Shown here piece by piece: positions 12,901 through 25,516 of a stretch of 64,000 nt of DNA. Each line of letters opens with the position of its first letter. Positions within the stretch are counted from its first letter, which is position 1. The position numbers were made by a program, and so were the translations under genes. Source of the DNA: Azolla caroliniana (taxonomy: Eukaryota; Polypodiophyta); contig JBHGNT010000008.1 of the NCBI GenBank assembly GCA_043228905.1, positions 18,042,001 to 18,106,000 on the forward strand. Reading direction: 5' to 3'. The notes under the pieces are model-generated. The model worked only from the letters and a program-made list of their open reading frames with translations. It had not been told where the DNA came from and made no database searches.

Positions 12901-15162
12901 GATTTATGACATGCCTTATCTTATTGTCTGAAATTCGGGTACCAGCTCTATATACAAGAGATTGCTTATTCTTCCTTGATGTAGGGTATATAGGGTTTAA
13001 GCAAAGAGGCAGCAGCAAGGGAATTTGGAGAGGAGCAAGTGAAGTTATGGCGAAGGAGTTATGACACTCGACCACCCTATGGAGAGAGCTTGCAGGTTTA
13101 GTTTCCAGCGATACTAATATGTTTGATGCTGTTTTCTTGTTTTCCATTGATCCACATTTACATGTCCCATTTGTGAGTAACTTAAACTGCTTATCATCTC
13201 GTTTCTTTCAATTTTTTCTTGCACCAGTTTATTTGAATCCTGCTTCTTTACCTTGTATATATCTACTTTGACATTATTTCTTCTTTTGGAGTAGCATCTC
13301 TGGATATAAGAGACTGGATATTTACTTTCATTAATTCCCATTAATTTCAACTGAAACTGGCATGTGGAAATTCTAGAGCCAAGTAAAGACCCTAGCAAAC
13401 CACCAATTAGCTAACTTCAAACACTAGAGAAAAGCTTATATAACAAAAAAAAATCTCCGCAATGTTGTGGACTTACTAAGTCATTATTTCACGTCTAGGA
13501 AGCTAAATTGCTCCTGAACAATGAAGTCAACACCCTCTTGGTTCCTTTGCTCCACTCACTTATCAACGCTCCATTTTATGCTTTAATTCCTTTAATTTTG
13601 GACATCTGAGATTTGATTTAATAAGGGATTCAAGTTCGCTTGTTTTGAGTTTGCAGTATCTATGAACCAAAGAAGAAGATGACACTTGCATCTTCTAATT
13701 AAAATTTGATAAGGCACTAATTATTTTAAATGAATTCCTTCAGTGAACATGTCTCAAATTTGGCATGCCTAGTTCTTCCATCAATATCTCTTACAGAGAA
13801 CAGATGTTTTTTCACTCGCACAATCTCTCTTTTTATTTGGTTTGTCTTTATCATTCCTTTGTAAAGTCCCTGTTCCTGAATAATGTTACCCTGATTAAAC
13901 ACTAAAAACACTGTTCTTTGTATCATCCACTCTCATATGCTTCCTGTCCTTTTGAGATTTAAGGATGACACTTAACGTCCTTTTATATTTACATAGGATA
14001 CTGCAAAACGAACAGTGAACTTTTTTAGATCAACTATAATTCCGAGATTGGATGAAGGTCAGAATGTGTTAGTAGTTTCCCATGGAAACGTATTACGGTG
14101 CATCATTGCGCATTTAGCAGGTCTGACGGATGCAGAGATGTTGCAACTTCAGGTAATGTTTTCAGTATTACTTTACCAAGGTCATCCGAATGATCACATA
14201 GATATATGCGTGTTCTAATTGAGTATTGACATTTGCTTTTGTATTGTTAGAAACACCATAACCACCTTTGAATTTCAACTCATTACAGAAGTCTTAACTT
14301 TTGGTTTATGAGCTTAAACTAGATGAGTTTTGGGCATTGACATCTGATGTTGTAAGATAGTGACCTATTGTTAGATATTAACAGGTGATCTAGGTAAATG
14401 CTTAATTGTTGGTAAATTCACATCTTTGTCTTTCTGTGCTTGAACTGTTTTCTTTTTTCTGAGAAGATAGCATCGTTGTGTTCCAGATTCCAAAGTTCAA
14501 TTTATATCGCATTCTTTTCTAGCCTATCCCTAACTTCATCATCTTCTGTCAAATTTTCCTGTCACAATCCACTAGGCACTCACTTATAGGTCATGTATTA
14601 TGCGTTTTGGTTCATCCCAAAAACTGTGTCATTATGCTTTTACACAACCTACTTCTAGCTTTAGAAGAGGAGAATGAAGATGTATTGAACTCAGTGAACA
14701 TCAATGGAATGTCTAAGATATCCTTGACATCCCCATATCATTTTCTTCTTTTCCCTATGCATAGTGTAAATCAGACCACTCTTCAGTTCAGAGTTATTAA
14801 TATTACTTACATCTACTACTCTTCATGCATTGACCCAATGGTCTTTTGTATTGCTTCGATGAGTTAACAGCAGAAGCGGTTGTACTCATCATGGTTGCTT
14901 AGTGATATTTTCTTTGTTTCTGTAGAAGGGGGGGAGGGACAGGAAAAGGGTTTGCTGAATGCCTAATTTGCCGACTATTGTTGTGTTTTGCCATGCTCAG
15001 ATATTGACAGGGTTGCCATATGCCTATGCATTTGATGGGACAGACTTTGCTGAATGTTGCGTTTTGCCACCTCTTGATCCATCTACTAATGCTCCTAAGG
15101 AAGGATTTCCTCTTGGTATCACCTCTGTATTGAAGAGGGGTGAAATCGATTCACTCATATGA
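9955..15162 (+). CDS. 2,3-bisphosphoglycerate-dependent phosphoglycerate mutase, plastid-type
   Basis: Interconverts 3- and 2-phosphoglycerate in glycolysis through a phosphohistidine. Proposed exons: 9955-10084, 11569-11605, 11693-11834, 12200-12382, 12994-13095, 13997-14152 and 15001-15162; phases agree and the product is about 303 residues. Landmarks: LVLMRHGES (catalytic His ~43), [39 protein letters not shown] (proton-donor Glu), [18 protein letters not shown], and VVSHGNVLR (second catalytic His). The N-terminus opens with seven consecutive ATG codons (9955-9975), so the exact start is ambiguous; the Ser/Ala/Thr-rich ~35 residues before the domain may be a plastid transit peptide. The C-terminus (LPYAYAFDG...) lacks the usual RRGSP-like ending. 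Plants have both cofactor-independent and cofactor-dependent mutases; this is the latter. Confidence 0.92.
10230..11360 (+). repeat. Degenerate repeats filling intron 1 of the mutase gene
   Basis: At least two clear and several fading copies of a segment containing TTCAAACATG, CCATGGA-AGAATTTCA-TATAAA, GAATATCAGGG-T-GATTC and GAAC-AGGAACAC. The best pair starts at 10611 and 10752 (141 bp apart); weaker copies are near 11035, 11215 and 11298. Function unknown; probably an old local duplication series. Confidence 0.55.
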
Positions 15163-16018
15163 GCCTCTCAATATGATTTAAGCAAGGCCTAGTTGTTTCC
15201 GACATATGATGCTTATGTTGCCTCTAATTATTTTGATTAGGTTGAGGTAATTGTAAGCTAATTCAATTATTCATTGTGCAAGGGAACTCATAATTGTCTT
15301 TGTATATACATAATATATTTATATTCAAATGTATTGCAAATTGCTGAACATATGCATAATTGTTTATGCTTAAACAGATCCACAAAGCTACTGCAATATC
15401 TAGAGTAGCTTGTGAATTATGGCGTGGTTCTGAACTATTAACGTTTGGTGTTCTCTTTCTTGCTTATTTTTAGTTTATGATTGGTTCCTGTTGTGCCAAT
15501 CATTCTGAAAGCATTTTCTTATAAAGTTTGATCAAACCAAGGTTTAAAAGCCATAAATATACTCTCTAGTTCTTGAGATATGATGACTTCCCATTGAGAT
15601 CATGGACATGGAGAGTGTTAACTTATTAGTGGGTGTCTGTGTGTAGCTGTTGATCATGGAGGCTTGAAGGCTTGATCATAGAGCTCTGCCCTCCGGCCAT
15701 GATTAAGCAAGATTAATAATCAGCCTTGATTTTTTAGAACTAGAGAAATAGAAGGTAGGCCTTCCACTCACAGAACTTGGTCAAAAGAGAATAGCTGCCC
15801 AAATTGTGGATACTAGAGGTGGTAGTGCACAGTGCACTCATGTAAAATATATAGGCTGATTTAAGACACGTTGATGTCACTTATTGTTTGCTTGAATTGG
15901 CAAATGTCGTTATCAACTACTTAGTGACAATCATTACAAAACTTAAGAGTAAACATCAGTATTGGAAAATTATATAAGGTGATTAAAGAACATAAACACG
16001 TCACTTATTGCTTGCTTA
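15163..16018. other. Intergenic DNA downstream of the mutase gene
   Basis: Probable 3' UTR followed by AT-rich DNA; no gene recognised. A diverged relative of the 16021-16320 repeat unit can be followed from about 15870 (CACTTATTG-TTGCTT, then CAATCAT-ACAAA-CT-AAGAGTA). Confidence 0.4.
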
Positions 16019-16020
16019 CA

Positions 16021-16318
16021 TCGTGACATGTTGGTATCAAGTACTTATTAACAATCATAACAAAGCTGAAGAGTATTCATTAGTAAGTGTATAACTTGAT
16101 TAATGCATAGTTTCATATGAAGTAATGTCACAACTAGATGTGCTTGGTTATTGGATTTTGCACAAAATCATCGTGACATGTTGGTATCAAGTACTTATTA
16201 ACAATCATAACAAAGCTGAAGAGTATTCATTAGTAAGTGTATAACTTGATTAATGCATAGTTTCATATGAAGTAATGTCACAACTAGATGTGCTTGGTTA
16301 TTGGATTTTGCACAAAAT
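16021..16318 (+). repeat. Tandem duplication, 150-bp unit
   Basis: Two head-to-tail copies, 16021-16170 and 16171-16318, that I read as identical until the final bases. A clearly older, diverged copy precedes them at about 15870-16020. Confidence 0.9.
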
Positions 16319-18865
16319 TCATCACACTAACTTTCATTGTAGAGAGTTGGATTTTGGGCAAACATGTCAGTAGCCAAGCAAGAAAGCCACTGTGCTTCTT
16401 TGCACACTTTTCTTGTTGCAACATACTCGTCATCCTCATGCACTCATGAAGTCTAGACTTACACAATGTAGCTCTTCCTTTGAAGATTATGCCACCCAAA
16501 AATAGTAACTCTTGAGCTTATGAAAGAGAAGAGTCGACTCATTTGTGCGGCTCGACCAGAGGGATTATGGGAGTGAGAATAGAGAAAGAGCTTCCTAATT
16601 ATAATTATATGCTTGATTAATTGAAAGTTGTAGTGTTTAATTGTGTTTTCGATGTGTGCTACTTGTGAAGAGAGCTGGATCGAAAGGAGAGCCTAAAGTC
16701 AAGAGGGCTAGGAATGAAGCCAAACTACCAAACACTAGAAATCTCTCTTGGTCCAAAATCATTGTAGTATCTGGAATCAAGAATCCTTCGTAGTGATGAA
16801 GGCCCTCCACCATATTGTAAGCAAGATGATCCAATACATAATAGATGAGGAAGAAGGGGAAAGTCTTCTTCCTAGACTTTGGCCACCCTAATGTGCATAT
16901 GTCAAATTTCTTGGGATGTTGTTCTAAATTACTGGTGTTACAAATTGTTTTCAATGTTCTATATTGGTTTACAATGCTTGAAGACAAAGATAAGGTAGTC
17001 CTCCTCCAAGCCCACAAACAGATTCAAATCTTTGGTCACTTGAATTTCAAAGAAGCTTATGCAGGAGTGACCACAACCTCTACCTCCAACAATCCTAGTC
17101 TAGATCTTGATGATGATGACAATGATAATGACTGCTAGGATGGCCCACATAACCCACCCTCCACCTATTACTATTATGCTACCTCACACATCAATATAAA
17201 GTCTATCCTCACCCACTTGAATATGAACCCTCCTAGAGATAATACCACAACTATCACGAGCCCCTCACTCTCGTTACCCACCTTTGTAGATAGTGGTCCC
17301 CCACCATTAAAATGGCCTTTGCCCTTGACTTGGCACCTTACACCCCCAATCACCAAAACCTCTTTGCCATTTGGGGGATTATTTGTTACGCTCCCTTAAT
17401 GGCCTAGGCCCTTACTAGAAACCCTAAGAAAATATCCCCCAAAATACAAATCTTTGATTTATTATGTGATGACAACACAACATCTTGGACATAATGCATA
17501 TAGTGTTTTTAGGCTTCCATCCACTGCCATTCCTCAAACACCACAAAGCTCCACATGTAGATATATAAGGGAAGAATGTACTTGGTTTGAATTTGGTTTC
17601 ACATCATGTGCCTACAACATGACATTGTTCAACCATACACTAGCCAAGTTGATGCTTAATTAACAAATGTTGACTCCACTCATAATCATAGACTTGGACA
17701 CCATAGGCCTACATCACCAACTTGACAATATGGCAAAGCTCTACTAGAGATTTGTAGACCATTTTGAGAAGGATGCAATACTAATAAATAAACTCCATTA
17801 TATATGAGCCAAAGAGTGGTCACACACAATTTGGTCCCATGCAACTATTTAGGTTCTATCTACAAATAGAGGCAAAACTCACATCAACTTGTACTTATAC
17901 CTATGTTAATATACCAATAAATTTAGAGAGTGGGTGAATGCCATTTTTCTAGGTGGTCAATCTCCCTAATGCTTTACCTTTTTTTATGATGTCAAATATT
18001 GTGTGGATTTCACGACTAATCCATTAGATGTTCATGTACAACCCATGTGGAAGAAATATTGAGGGACTAGTTCCATACAGGAGACTAAAGATCCCCCTCG
18101 GTGGGTGATACTCAAGCTTTGGCAAAAACAAAGAACTTGAGTTTACATTAGCGCTTGTTGAGTGGCTGGATTCAAACCTACATCTTCACAATCATAGTAC
18201 GTAATATACTTGCATGCATTGGCAAACATTCTTTTTCATATGTTTACAAAAGAATGCGTATGTTATCAAAACATTCTTATGTTTTTTTTACACTTTTTAC
18301 CTTAACTTCTTTTTTTTTTACCTTGTAGTAAATATGTAATGAATACAAAAGTATGGTGTTTACCATACTTTGAGGGTGTTTACCATACTCAAATGATTGA
18401 AACCTTCTCGAATGCGAATGCATGTATGGTACGTATGGTTCATAATATGTCTACACTTTTAATAAAATTGGTGCCCTCTTGTTGGGTGACGCTTGAACTT
18501 GGGAAGAACCCAATCAATGTGGGGTCCAACATTAAACTGTTGTGTGTGGATTTATCCACATGAAGGTTCTCTCAAAAGGGAAGCCCTTGAGGGGAACTCA
18601 AGTCACCATGTGGCTTGTCCACTCTATAGCAATCGTGCTTGAGCTACTAGTTTTAAAAGCCCTACGGATTTGAAAGGCGAAAGAAGAGGGATCTCAACCA
18701 AGTAGAGTCTGCGGCTTCAATATCAAGAGGAGGCAACGAAGTTGTTGGACGTTGGGGGACCTAATCAACAATTAAGGATTTCGCTCTTTTATGCTCCACT
18801 AATTTCTTTTCTCATCTCTTTCTTCCCCCCTCCTCCTTGATAAATTATCTTCCTTATGACTAAAC
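16319..18865. other. 2.5 kb without a recognisable gene
   Basis: Short open frames occur on both strands (for example around 16640-17140) but none shows a family motif, splice-consistent continuation or usable codon context. Much of 16640-18100 resembles an old, heavily mutated retroelement, but no diagnostic domain could be read. Confidence 0.35.
18150..18205 (-). mobile_element. SINE-like tRNA-derived fragment
   Basis: The minus strand reads ACTATGATTGTGAAGATGTA followed by GGTTTGAATCC, a good Pol III B box. The ACTATGATT core recurs next to an A-box-like TAGCTCAATTGG at 59019-59075, which suggests both derive from one tRNA-related SINE family. Element ends cannot be placed. Confidence 0.3.
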
Positions 18866-19385
18866 CTTGATTCTTATTGATAGAAGGAGTTAGTTCCATT
18901 GGTGGGGAGCAGCAGAGCGGCGCGCCAACCCCCGACGGAGGTCTGCGGTGTGGGCATCTCACCAGGAGACCAGCCCGACACAGCAAAGTAGCGGTGCAGG
19001 AGGTTTTGACTCGCGCCGATAGGCAATGGAGGAGGAGCAGGAGCCAGAGCCGGAGCAAGAGCCGAGAGACACCTCTTTGTGACACAAAAGGATCACAAAC
19101 TCCATTCAAACGAAACTCAGATTGGAGCAGCGGCACAGGAGGGTTGAATCGCACCGGTAGACAGCGGAAACGGAACCGGAGCAGGAGCAGGAGCCGAAGC
19201 AGCGGAAACGTGAGGGTCCAGAAGCCTCCCATTGCTCATTGACACAGTCGCCTCTCCTCCCCGCCGCTGCTGCATCGCCCTCCTCAGTTTCGTGAGGAGG
19301 CCATCATTCAGGGTTTCCTCTCACTCCTCCCCCACTGTTCGAGGAGGAGTAGGTTTTCAGGAGTGAACCCCCCCTAGAATACAAC

Positions 19386-20623
19386 ATGTTACTTCCTACT
19401 ATTGGCAGCTCCTTTGGGATGATGTTGGATGAAGAACTAACGCTAGCAGACAGACTAAAGAAGCACCCAGGCCCTCCCTCTATCCGCCTCTTGGTGCAGG
19501 ACATCAATAAACTTCCCTCCAAGATCCTCATTCCCAGGAAAAACGGAATGCGAATTGAACAACACATAGAAGTGATTGGTGCAAAAAACTTGGTCATTTA
19601 AAAAAGAATTTCCCCACAAGATGTATTAAAGATCCTACAAAGGAGACTCTGGAAGGTCAGGATACCATAAGACATCAAAAGCCTCCCCCACCACGACCCG
19701 ACAAGGCTGTGATGGAATGACGAGTGGTGGAAAAAACCTATGTCCTTCGAAAAACATCACCGACACAAAATCCTCCATCGCCTATGAGCCCCAATCGCTT
19801 TGATCTACTACAAGAGCTCCCCCCCACAAATGAGAATTCCCCTAGTTCTTTCGTAAACCCCAAGGAACGACCTAAGGTGACACCAAGCACCCAAGAGAAA
19901 GTTCTCGTTAAAGCTTACGAAACAGGGAAACGCAGACGAATAAGTCATGTAAAGACCCTAATAAGGAGCTTGAGTGGAACGACACCCAATGCAGAAGCAA
20001 CAACCCAAGGCAGAAGTGTGAATGTCTCGCCTCAAATCATGGTCGTCCCGGACACAAATGAGTGTGCTTCCTCTAGCCAAGACCTTGAACCACACCCACA
20101 AAACGCCTTGAAATGGCTAGGTAAAGGGCTCAAGACAGTGGAAAAAATAAGGGTACATGTATCAGCGGTGCACAATAATGGAGCTCCGACGACCTCAATC
20201 TCCTTTCCACTCTTGCTTCCGACTCAGGAAGATTGGTCAAAATCCAAGATTAAAGATATGTTATGTAGCCAAGCAGCGTGCTTTGTAGCACAAATAAGAG
20301 ATGAAGAGCTCATGAATGAACTAAAGCAACATTGGCATAACACTGAATTCTGGTGCATCATGGATGAAGAGGACCCCCATCTTTGCCACATCCACCTACG
20401 GACTATCATAAACACCCAACTAACTCCAAGCTTTGTCTATTTCTATGAGAAGCATGAAGGGGCGATTGAAGCTCACAAGATAGCCCACAAACTCCACTCA
20501 TGGATGTGGACCACTATTCCATCCTTGGAAATGACGGGATGTGTCAATGGTGAGTGCTCCCCACTCACGACCTGCTGTACAAAGCACCAGGCACAACTGG
20601 CAACCTCCCACCCCATTCCATGA
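19386..20623 (+). pseudogene. LINE-A ORF1 (gag-like RNA-binding protein), decayed
   Basis: The first part (19386-19570) reads VQDINKLPSKI and IEQHIEVIG in one frame. A frameshift near 19570 then leads to a frame with a CCHC-like knuckle, DWCKKLGHLKKN, whose first and last Cys have become Ser and Phe. A TGA interrupts the frame at about 19718; the rest (19724-20623, 299 residues) is a Ser/Thr/Pro-rich tail plus a region with no motif I recognise. The stop overlaps the ORF2 start as ATGA at 20620-20623. The role of intact homologues is to bind the element RNA in ribonucleoproteins. The 5' leader 18876-19385 contains an Arg/Ser-rich open stretch of unknown meaning. Confidence 0.65.
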
Positions 20624-22822
20624 GTATGAAGATTATAACATGGAACGTGCAAGGACTCAGAAGTAGACTACACCAACAAAATAGATGGAAACTGAGAAGG
20701 GATCTTGAAGAATATTTACTAGGGAGTGGTGCTGACATCATCATGTTGCAGGAACACCACCTCGATAGCACACAGTTAAAGGAAGTCAGAGACCTTCTAC
20801 CAGGATCATGGCGAACGATTTGGGAGCTAGCAATTGGGGAGGATGGAAATCATGGTGGTATTTGCACTTTGATTCGGGAACATCTAGCCCAAGGCTTAAT
20901 ACACCAAGAATCACTTATACCTGGTAGGGCACATTTTTGCACGCTGACCATCCAAGGGCAACGATGGAACTTCATGAATGTTTATGCTTCAAATAACAGA
21001 ACAGAAAGAGCAACCTTCTGGGACCGCATCCGCCTACAAGTAGTGGGTGCGGAAGAGTGGTGCATTGGAGGGGATTTTAATATGATCGAATCCATTCATG
21101 ATAGCTCCAACAACAACCCCATAGTTCTACAAGGAAGGGAACGCAAACAATGGGAGAAGCTATGTGTCCACCTTAACCTGCAAGACATCTCGCATTGACC
21201 GCATTTATGTGGGGGAGGCTTTAGAAGCGAAGGGAGGGTGGTGTCGCATAACTCCAGGCACGACTTTCTCTGACCATTACCTGGTAGTTGGTCATTTTCA
21301 ATTGCACCGAAAAGGGGGCCCGTTCTAGACTCGCATCCCACACACTATTTACACACTTATAGACGTGAAGGACCAACTATCCAACCAATGGTCATTACCC
21401 GTCAATGGCTCATCAGCATCGGACAAACTTTTAGCTAAATTAACAAGAGCCTCTACTCTCCTACATGAGTTTGTCAAGACCAGACGCAAGGATGCTCAGG
21501 AGAAGCGGCATAGGACAAAACGGGGACTAATAGCCTTACAACGACTTCAACAGAGATACCCATCCTATATTTGGATCACAGGACAAGTCGCCACGGCCAA
21601 ACAGGAACTTAGCATGGCAGAAAAGGAAATATATGACATGGAGTTTCATGGCAGCATGGCACGATGGATTCGAGTAGGGGACAAAACCACAAAGGAATTC
21701 TTCCGCTCCAAAGGCCCGAGGCACGCTAGAATTGTGATGCACAGCCTCAACCGGGAGGATGGAACGACCACTGAGGATGGCGATGAAATGAGGAATATTG
21801 CCACAAGGTATTATAGCCGCCTACTTACCGAAGACATCATAACTACAGGGGAAGACATAAGTGATGATACTATCCTCCAAAGCATACCCGAGAAAGTCAC
21901 ACCGGAAATGAATACCTGGCTCGTGCGTCCCCTATCAATCATTGAGATATGGGAGGCCCTCACTGATTTAGACGCCGAGAGTTGCCTCGGAATTGACGGT
22001 CTCACCCTGCACTTTTTCACATGTCTTTGGGGCACTATTAAAGAAGACCTCCTCTAGGCATATGAGGAGATCATCACATCTAGAAGCATGTTGGAGGAAT
22101 TTGGACAGGGGATGATACATCTCATTCCTAAAAGTGGTGGGAATGCCAACGACATTCACAAGTGGTGGTCCATTACTCTTCTCAATACTATCTATAAGTT
22201 GCTCGCAAAAATCGTGGCACGCCGTTTAACTCCACTTCTCCCTCAACTCATTCATCCGTCCCAGACAGGTTTCGTTAGAAATCGGAGCATCCTAGACAAC
22301 CTCTTCTCATTTTGGGAAGCAGTAGCCCTTGCCAAGCAGACCAACAAGAAGGTAGTGGTGGTGCTACTAGATTTTGAGAAAGCATATGATAGGGTATGTT
22401 GGAACTTTCTAGAAAGTGTGATGAGGAAACTCGGCTTTCAAGAGACATGGATCAAAGGCATTGCAGGATTTTATAGGAATGGCAGCAGTTGTGTTTCGTT
22501 GGCAGGTGAAAGGGGCCCCTTTTTCCGAATATCCCGCTCTGTACGGCAGGGATGCCCACTACCTCCATCCTTATTTTTATTATACGCCGAAGCACTCTCT
22601 TGATTTCTCAACTTGCAACATCTCAACCTACGTGGTCTTCCCATACCTCATTCTTACCAAAGCATCCTGGATATAGAATTTGTAGATGACACAATAGTCT
22701 ACCTGCAAGGGGACCTGGAAAACCTACAAAAGCTAGAAAGTGGGCTAGTTTTATTTTGCAAGCGATCCAACGCCATGATCAATTGGCACAAATCCTGTGC
22801 AATATAGCTCTCTCAGGAAACA
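20620..22822 (+). pseudogene. LINE-A ORF2, 5' part: APE endonuclease and reverse transcriptase
   Basis: ORF2 starts at ATG 20620. The AP-endonuclease domain begins KIITWNVQGLRSRL and shows IIMLQEHHLD (catalytic Glu) and WCIGGDFNMI. A deletion near 21190 shifts the frame; the domain resumes as RIDRIYVGEAL and TFSDHYLVVGHF (catalytic Asp/His). The linker runs 21365-22057 with TAG at 22055. Reverse transcriptase blocks follow: MIHLIPKSGGNANDIHKWW, GFVRNRSILDNL, VLLDFEKAYDRV, VRQGCPLPPSLFLLYAEAL and FVDDTIVYL (the Y/FxDD site). The frame has a TGA at 22601 and is cut at 22822 by the gypsy insertion. Confidence 0.85.
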
Positions 22823-23278
22823 TGTTGTCCAGAGGACAAAAATGTAAAATGAGGGAATTAGCAAACGCCGAGTCCGAGTATCACGGGCCACTGATGGCTC
22901 GGTTGTGTATTAGGGGAAAAGTTATTTAAACGAGGACCAGTACCTCAGAGAAAGAGAGAAGAAAAATATAGGCGGAAGAACTAGCTTAGTTCCTCGTAAT
23001 TAGATAAACTTGTAAGGTCACCGGCCATAGGCCGTGTTCTGTAATCTTTTTTGTCATAGTAATATATCTGATTTGTGCCCAATTTGCTCCATGAGTCTGT
23101 GCTTTGATCCATACCTATGAGTTCAACACCGCCCACGCCTATCAAGACCTCGCTAGTGTTTTCTCTCTGAGCCCTATCTCTCTCTCGACGCCTCTGTTAC
23201 GAGCCTTCACGTACCACGCCCTTGAATACCGATAGCCACAGATCTATCGAAGGTGTTCACCCAAAGGAACGGGTAACA
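22823..23278 (+). repeat. 5' LTR of the gypsy element
   Basis: 456 bp, TG...CA ends, aligned without gaps to 40619-41074. It contains a TATTTAAA sequence near 22923 that may act as TATA element and a CT/TC-rich stretch near the 3' end. The AAACA duplication lies immediately to its left. Confidence 0.95.
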
Positions 23279-23352
23279 CAATTTGGCACGCCCGGTTATA
23301 GTTGTGAGTGCACAACGAACTTCGTTGAAGGTAACCACCAGCCACCATTACG

Positions 23353-24915
23353 GTGCCCTCTTGCACCACGAGGTCTCGGTCACCCACCCGACGCCCTGAG
23401 CCAGTCGAAGGAACTTCCGACTCGGCGGTCACTAACCAATCCTTTCTCGAGAAATCAGAGGCTTCCCTAGTGCAATCCTCGCCACCGGACACTCGATCGC
23501 GAGTTGATTCACCACCAAAACCCCCGTGGAGCCCTTCGGAGGTCAATCAACCGGAACTAAACCCTTTTCCGGTGCTACCAGAAGACCCAGAGTACGACAT
23601 CATGCCGTACCCATACCCACGATATATCGACGAACCAGACGCGGAGTCACACATCCGTGCCTTCATATCCACGTGGCCGGCTAACCACTCCACGCACCGC
23701 CTCACGCCGGCCGAAATAGATGCCTCAAAGATTGCCGAGTTCACACTCTCACTCGATGGACTGGCCGCACGATGGTACTCTCGCCCCGAAATAGGAGAGG
23801 CCACCACTTTCCAAATCGTGCGCACAAAGTTCCTTGAACTTTTTCATCGCAAGGTGCCTAAATGGGAACTGCACCGGCAATTCTTCTCTATATGCTAGGA
23901 ACCGCACGAAACGGTCGCGCAGTTCACGATCCGGTTCCAGGATCTCTACAGACAAGTGGCCAATGATGTCTCGGCACAACATATACCGGACACTTTCCTA
24001 TCCAGTTTACGAGAGCCTCTACGAACGACTCTCGCACTTACAAATTTCGTGAACCATACTATCGAACAAGTCATAGCGCGCGTTCTCGCCCTCGATCGGA
24101 ACCAGCACAGCGCGGCCTTCTCGATGACATCCTTGCAAAACGCTCTTCCCCAAGAGGACAATCGCTTTCGCCAAGCCCTCCAATGCACGGCGTGTTCAGG
24201 ATCAGGGCACCTGGCCCTCGAATGTCCCCACCGACCACAATGTCCGATTTGTCAGTCTCGAGCTCACACGGTCGAGCAGTGCGAATATAATATGCTGAAC
24301 CGCACAACGGCGGCACCGGTCCGCCAGATCGAGCCACGAAATACATACTCTCGGTAGGACGAGCGATATATCTACCGAGACCAGGATAACGACCGACCGC
24401 GATCCCCGGATCGACGGCGCCGAGACGACGACTACCGACGTGATGACCGCCGTGATCATTATCGCGATGACCGGCACGACGATTATGCCCGATATGATGA
24501 CGATCGCGATGACTGACGGAACTCACGCATTGATCGGCGAAACGGCGACCGCAACACACGCAACAATAGAAGACCTAATGACAACCGCCGACGGGACGCT
24601 CCTCAAAATGACCAGCGCAACTCCAATGCACCTCGGAACAACCCACCACCAAACGAGACCGAGAATCAACAACAACAGCTTCCACACACAGACCGAGCGG
24701 ACACCAACAGCTTGGCCAACGTGACATGTTTTAAATGTAATCAACCAGGCCACTACGCCACGCAATGTCCGACAACCAACCGTGGCAAGGCACCCGCGGT
24801 GAACAGTATCATGGCCGATGTTCAAACGGTCACTACCCGGAGTAAAGCGCAGACTACTCAGTGGCAAATCCAGGATGAAGTACGTTAGGCAGCAAAAGAA
24901 TGGATCGACACGCAT
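23353..24915 (+). pseudogene. Gypsy gag with three CCHC knuckles, interrupted by stops
   Basis: One continuous frame with in-frame stops at TAG 23896, TAG 24355, TGA near 24513 and TAG near 24886. The capsid-like part carries the retrotransposon-gag pattern (AHIRAFISTWP-like opening, LSLDGLAARWYS, FLELFHRKVPKWELHRQFF, then QFTIRFQDLYRQV, FLSSLREPLR). Two knuckles follow, CTACSGSGHLALEC and CPICQSRAHTVEQC, then an Arg/Asp-rich segment (about 24358-24510, repeated RDD/DRD), an Asn/Gln-rich segment, and a third knuckle CFKCNQPGHYATQC at 24727-24768. No ATG is obvious at the head; the frame opens near 23353. Intact gag would package element RNA. Confidence 0.8.
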
Positions 24916-25516
24916 GCAAACTGACATGAGAGACGGGCCCAGTGAAGTACCACAAACCTCGGCACCATCCACGTCGTCGGAGGACGACCAACTATGGGGT
25001 GTTCTTACCAACTCCCGCATCTCGCTGCCCCTACATAAACTGCTACCACTCATGCCGAGATTTCGGGACACCCTGGCGGCACTCCAGACCAATACTAAGC
25101 CTGTGACGCCATTGGTACACCTCACCGAAGCAGGAACCGGTCCACCACTCATGGATTCTCAGAACCCAGCCGTGCGAATCATCATTAAGGGACAAGACCT
25201 GCACGGATGCATCATCGACGGCGGATCCGGTGTAAACGTTATTAGCAAGTTAACGTGTCTCAACCTCGGCCTGAATCAATGGGAACCATGCCCCTTTTGG
25301 CTTCGGATGGCCGTCACACGCTCCGTTCGCCCCATTGGTTTAATCCGCCATCTCGACTTCACACTCGGAGGCCACATATTCACGATCTCGGCCGTCGTGT
25401 TGAGACTGGAGACACAAGGCGCCTACCCACTGTTACTAGGTCGACCATGGTTGCGTACATTGAATATCAAGCAACATTGGCAACGCAACATGATCTCGTT
25501 CCGAAGAGGCAAGACA
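24818..25516 (+). pseudogene. Gypsy aspartic protease region, left part of pol
   Basis: Frame differs from gag (shift between about 24890 and 24960). The protease core reads CIIDGGSGVNVIS (active-site DGGS in place of DTG/DSG) with YPLLLGRPWLRTLN as the second conserved block (LLGRPWL is typical of gypsy proteases). The frame is cut at 25516 by the copia insertion and resumes at 33759 after one copy of the AGACA duplication. Confidence 0.8.

Noticed and set aside
16637-17138. Possible gene on either strand at 16637-17138
   Set aside because: Overlapping open frames on both strands, no domain, no splice-consistent neighbours; treated as unannotated DNA.
18789-19232. Leu/Arg-rich minus-strand frame opposite the LINE-A leader
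   Set aside because: Antisense of GGAGCC/GGAGCAGG repeats; no motif and no start support.
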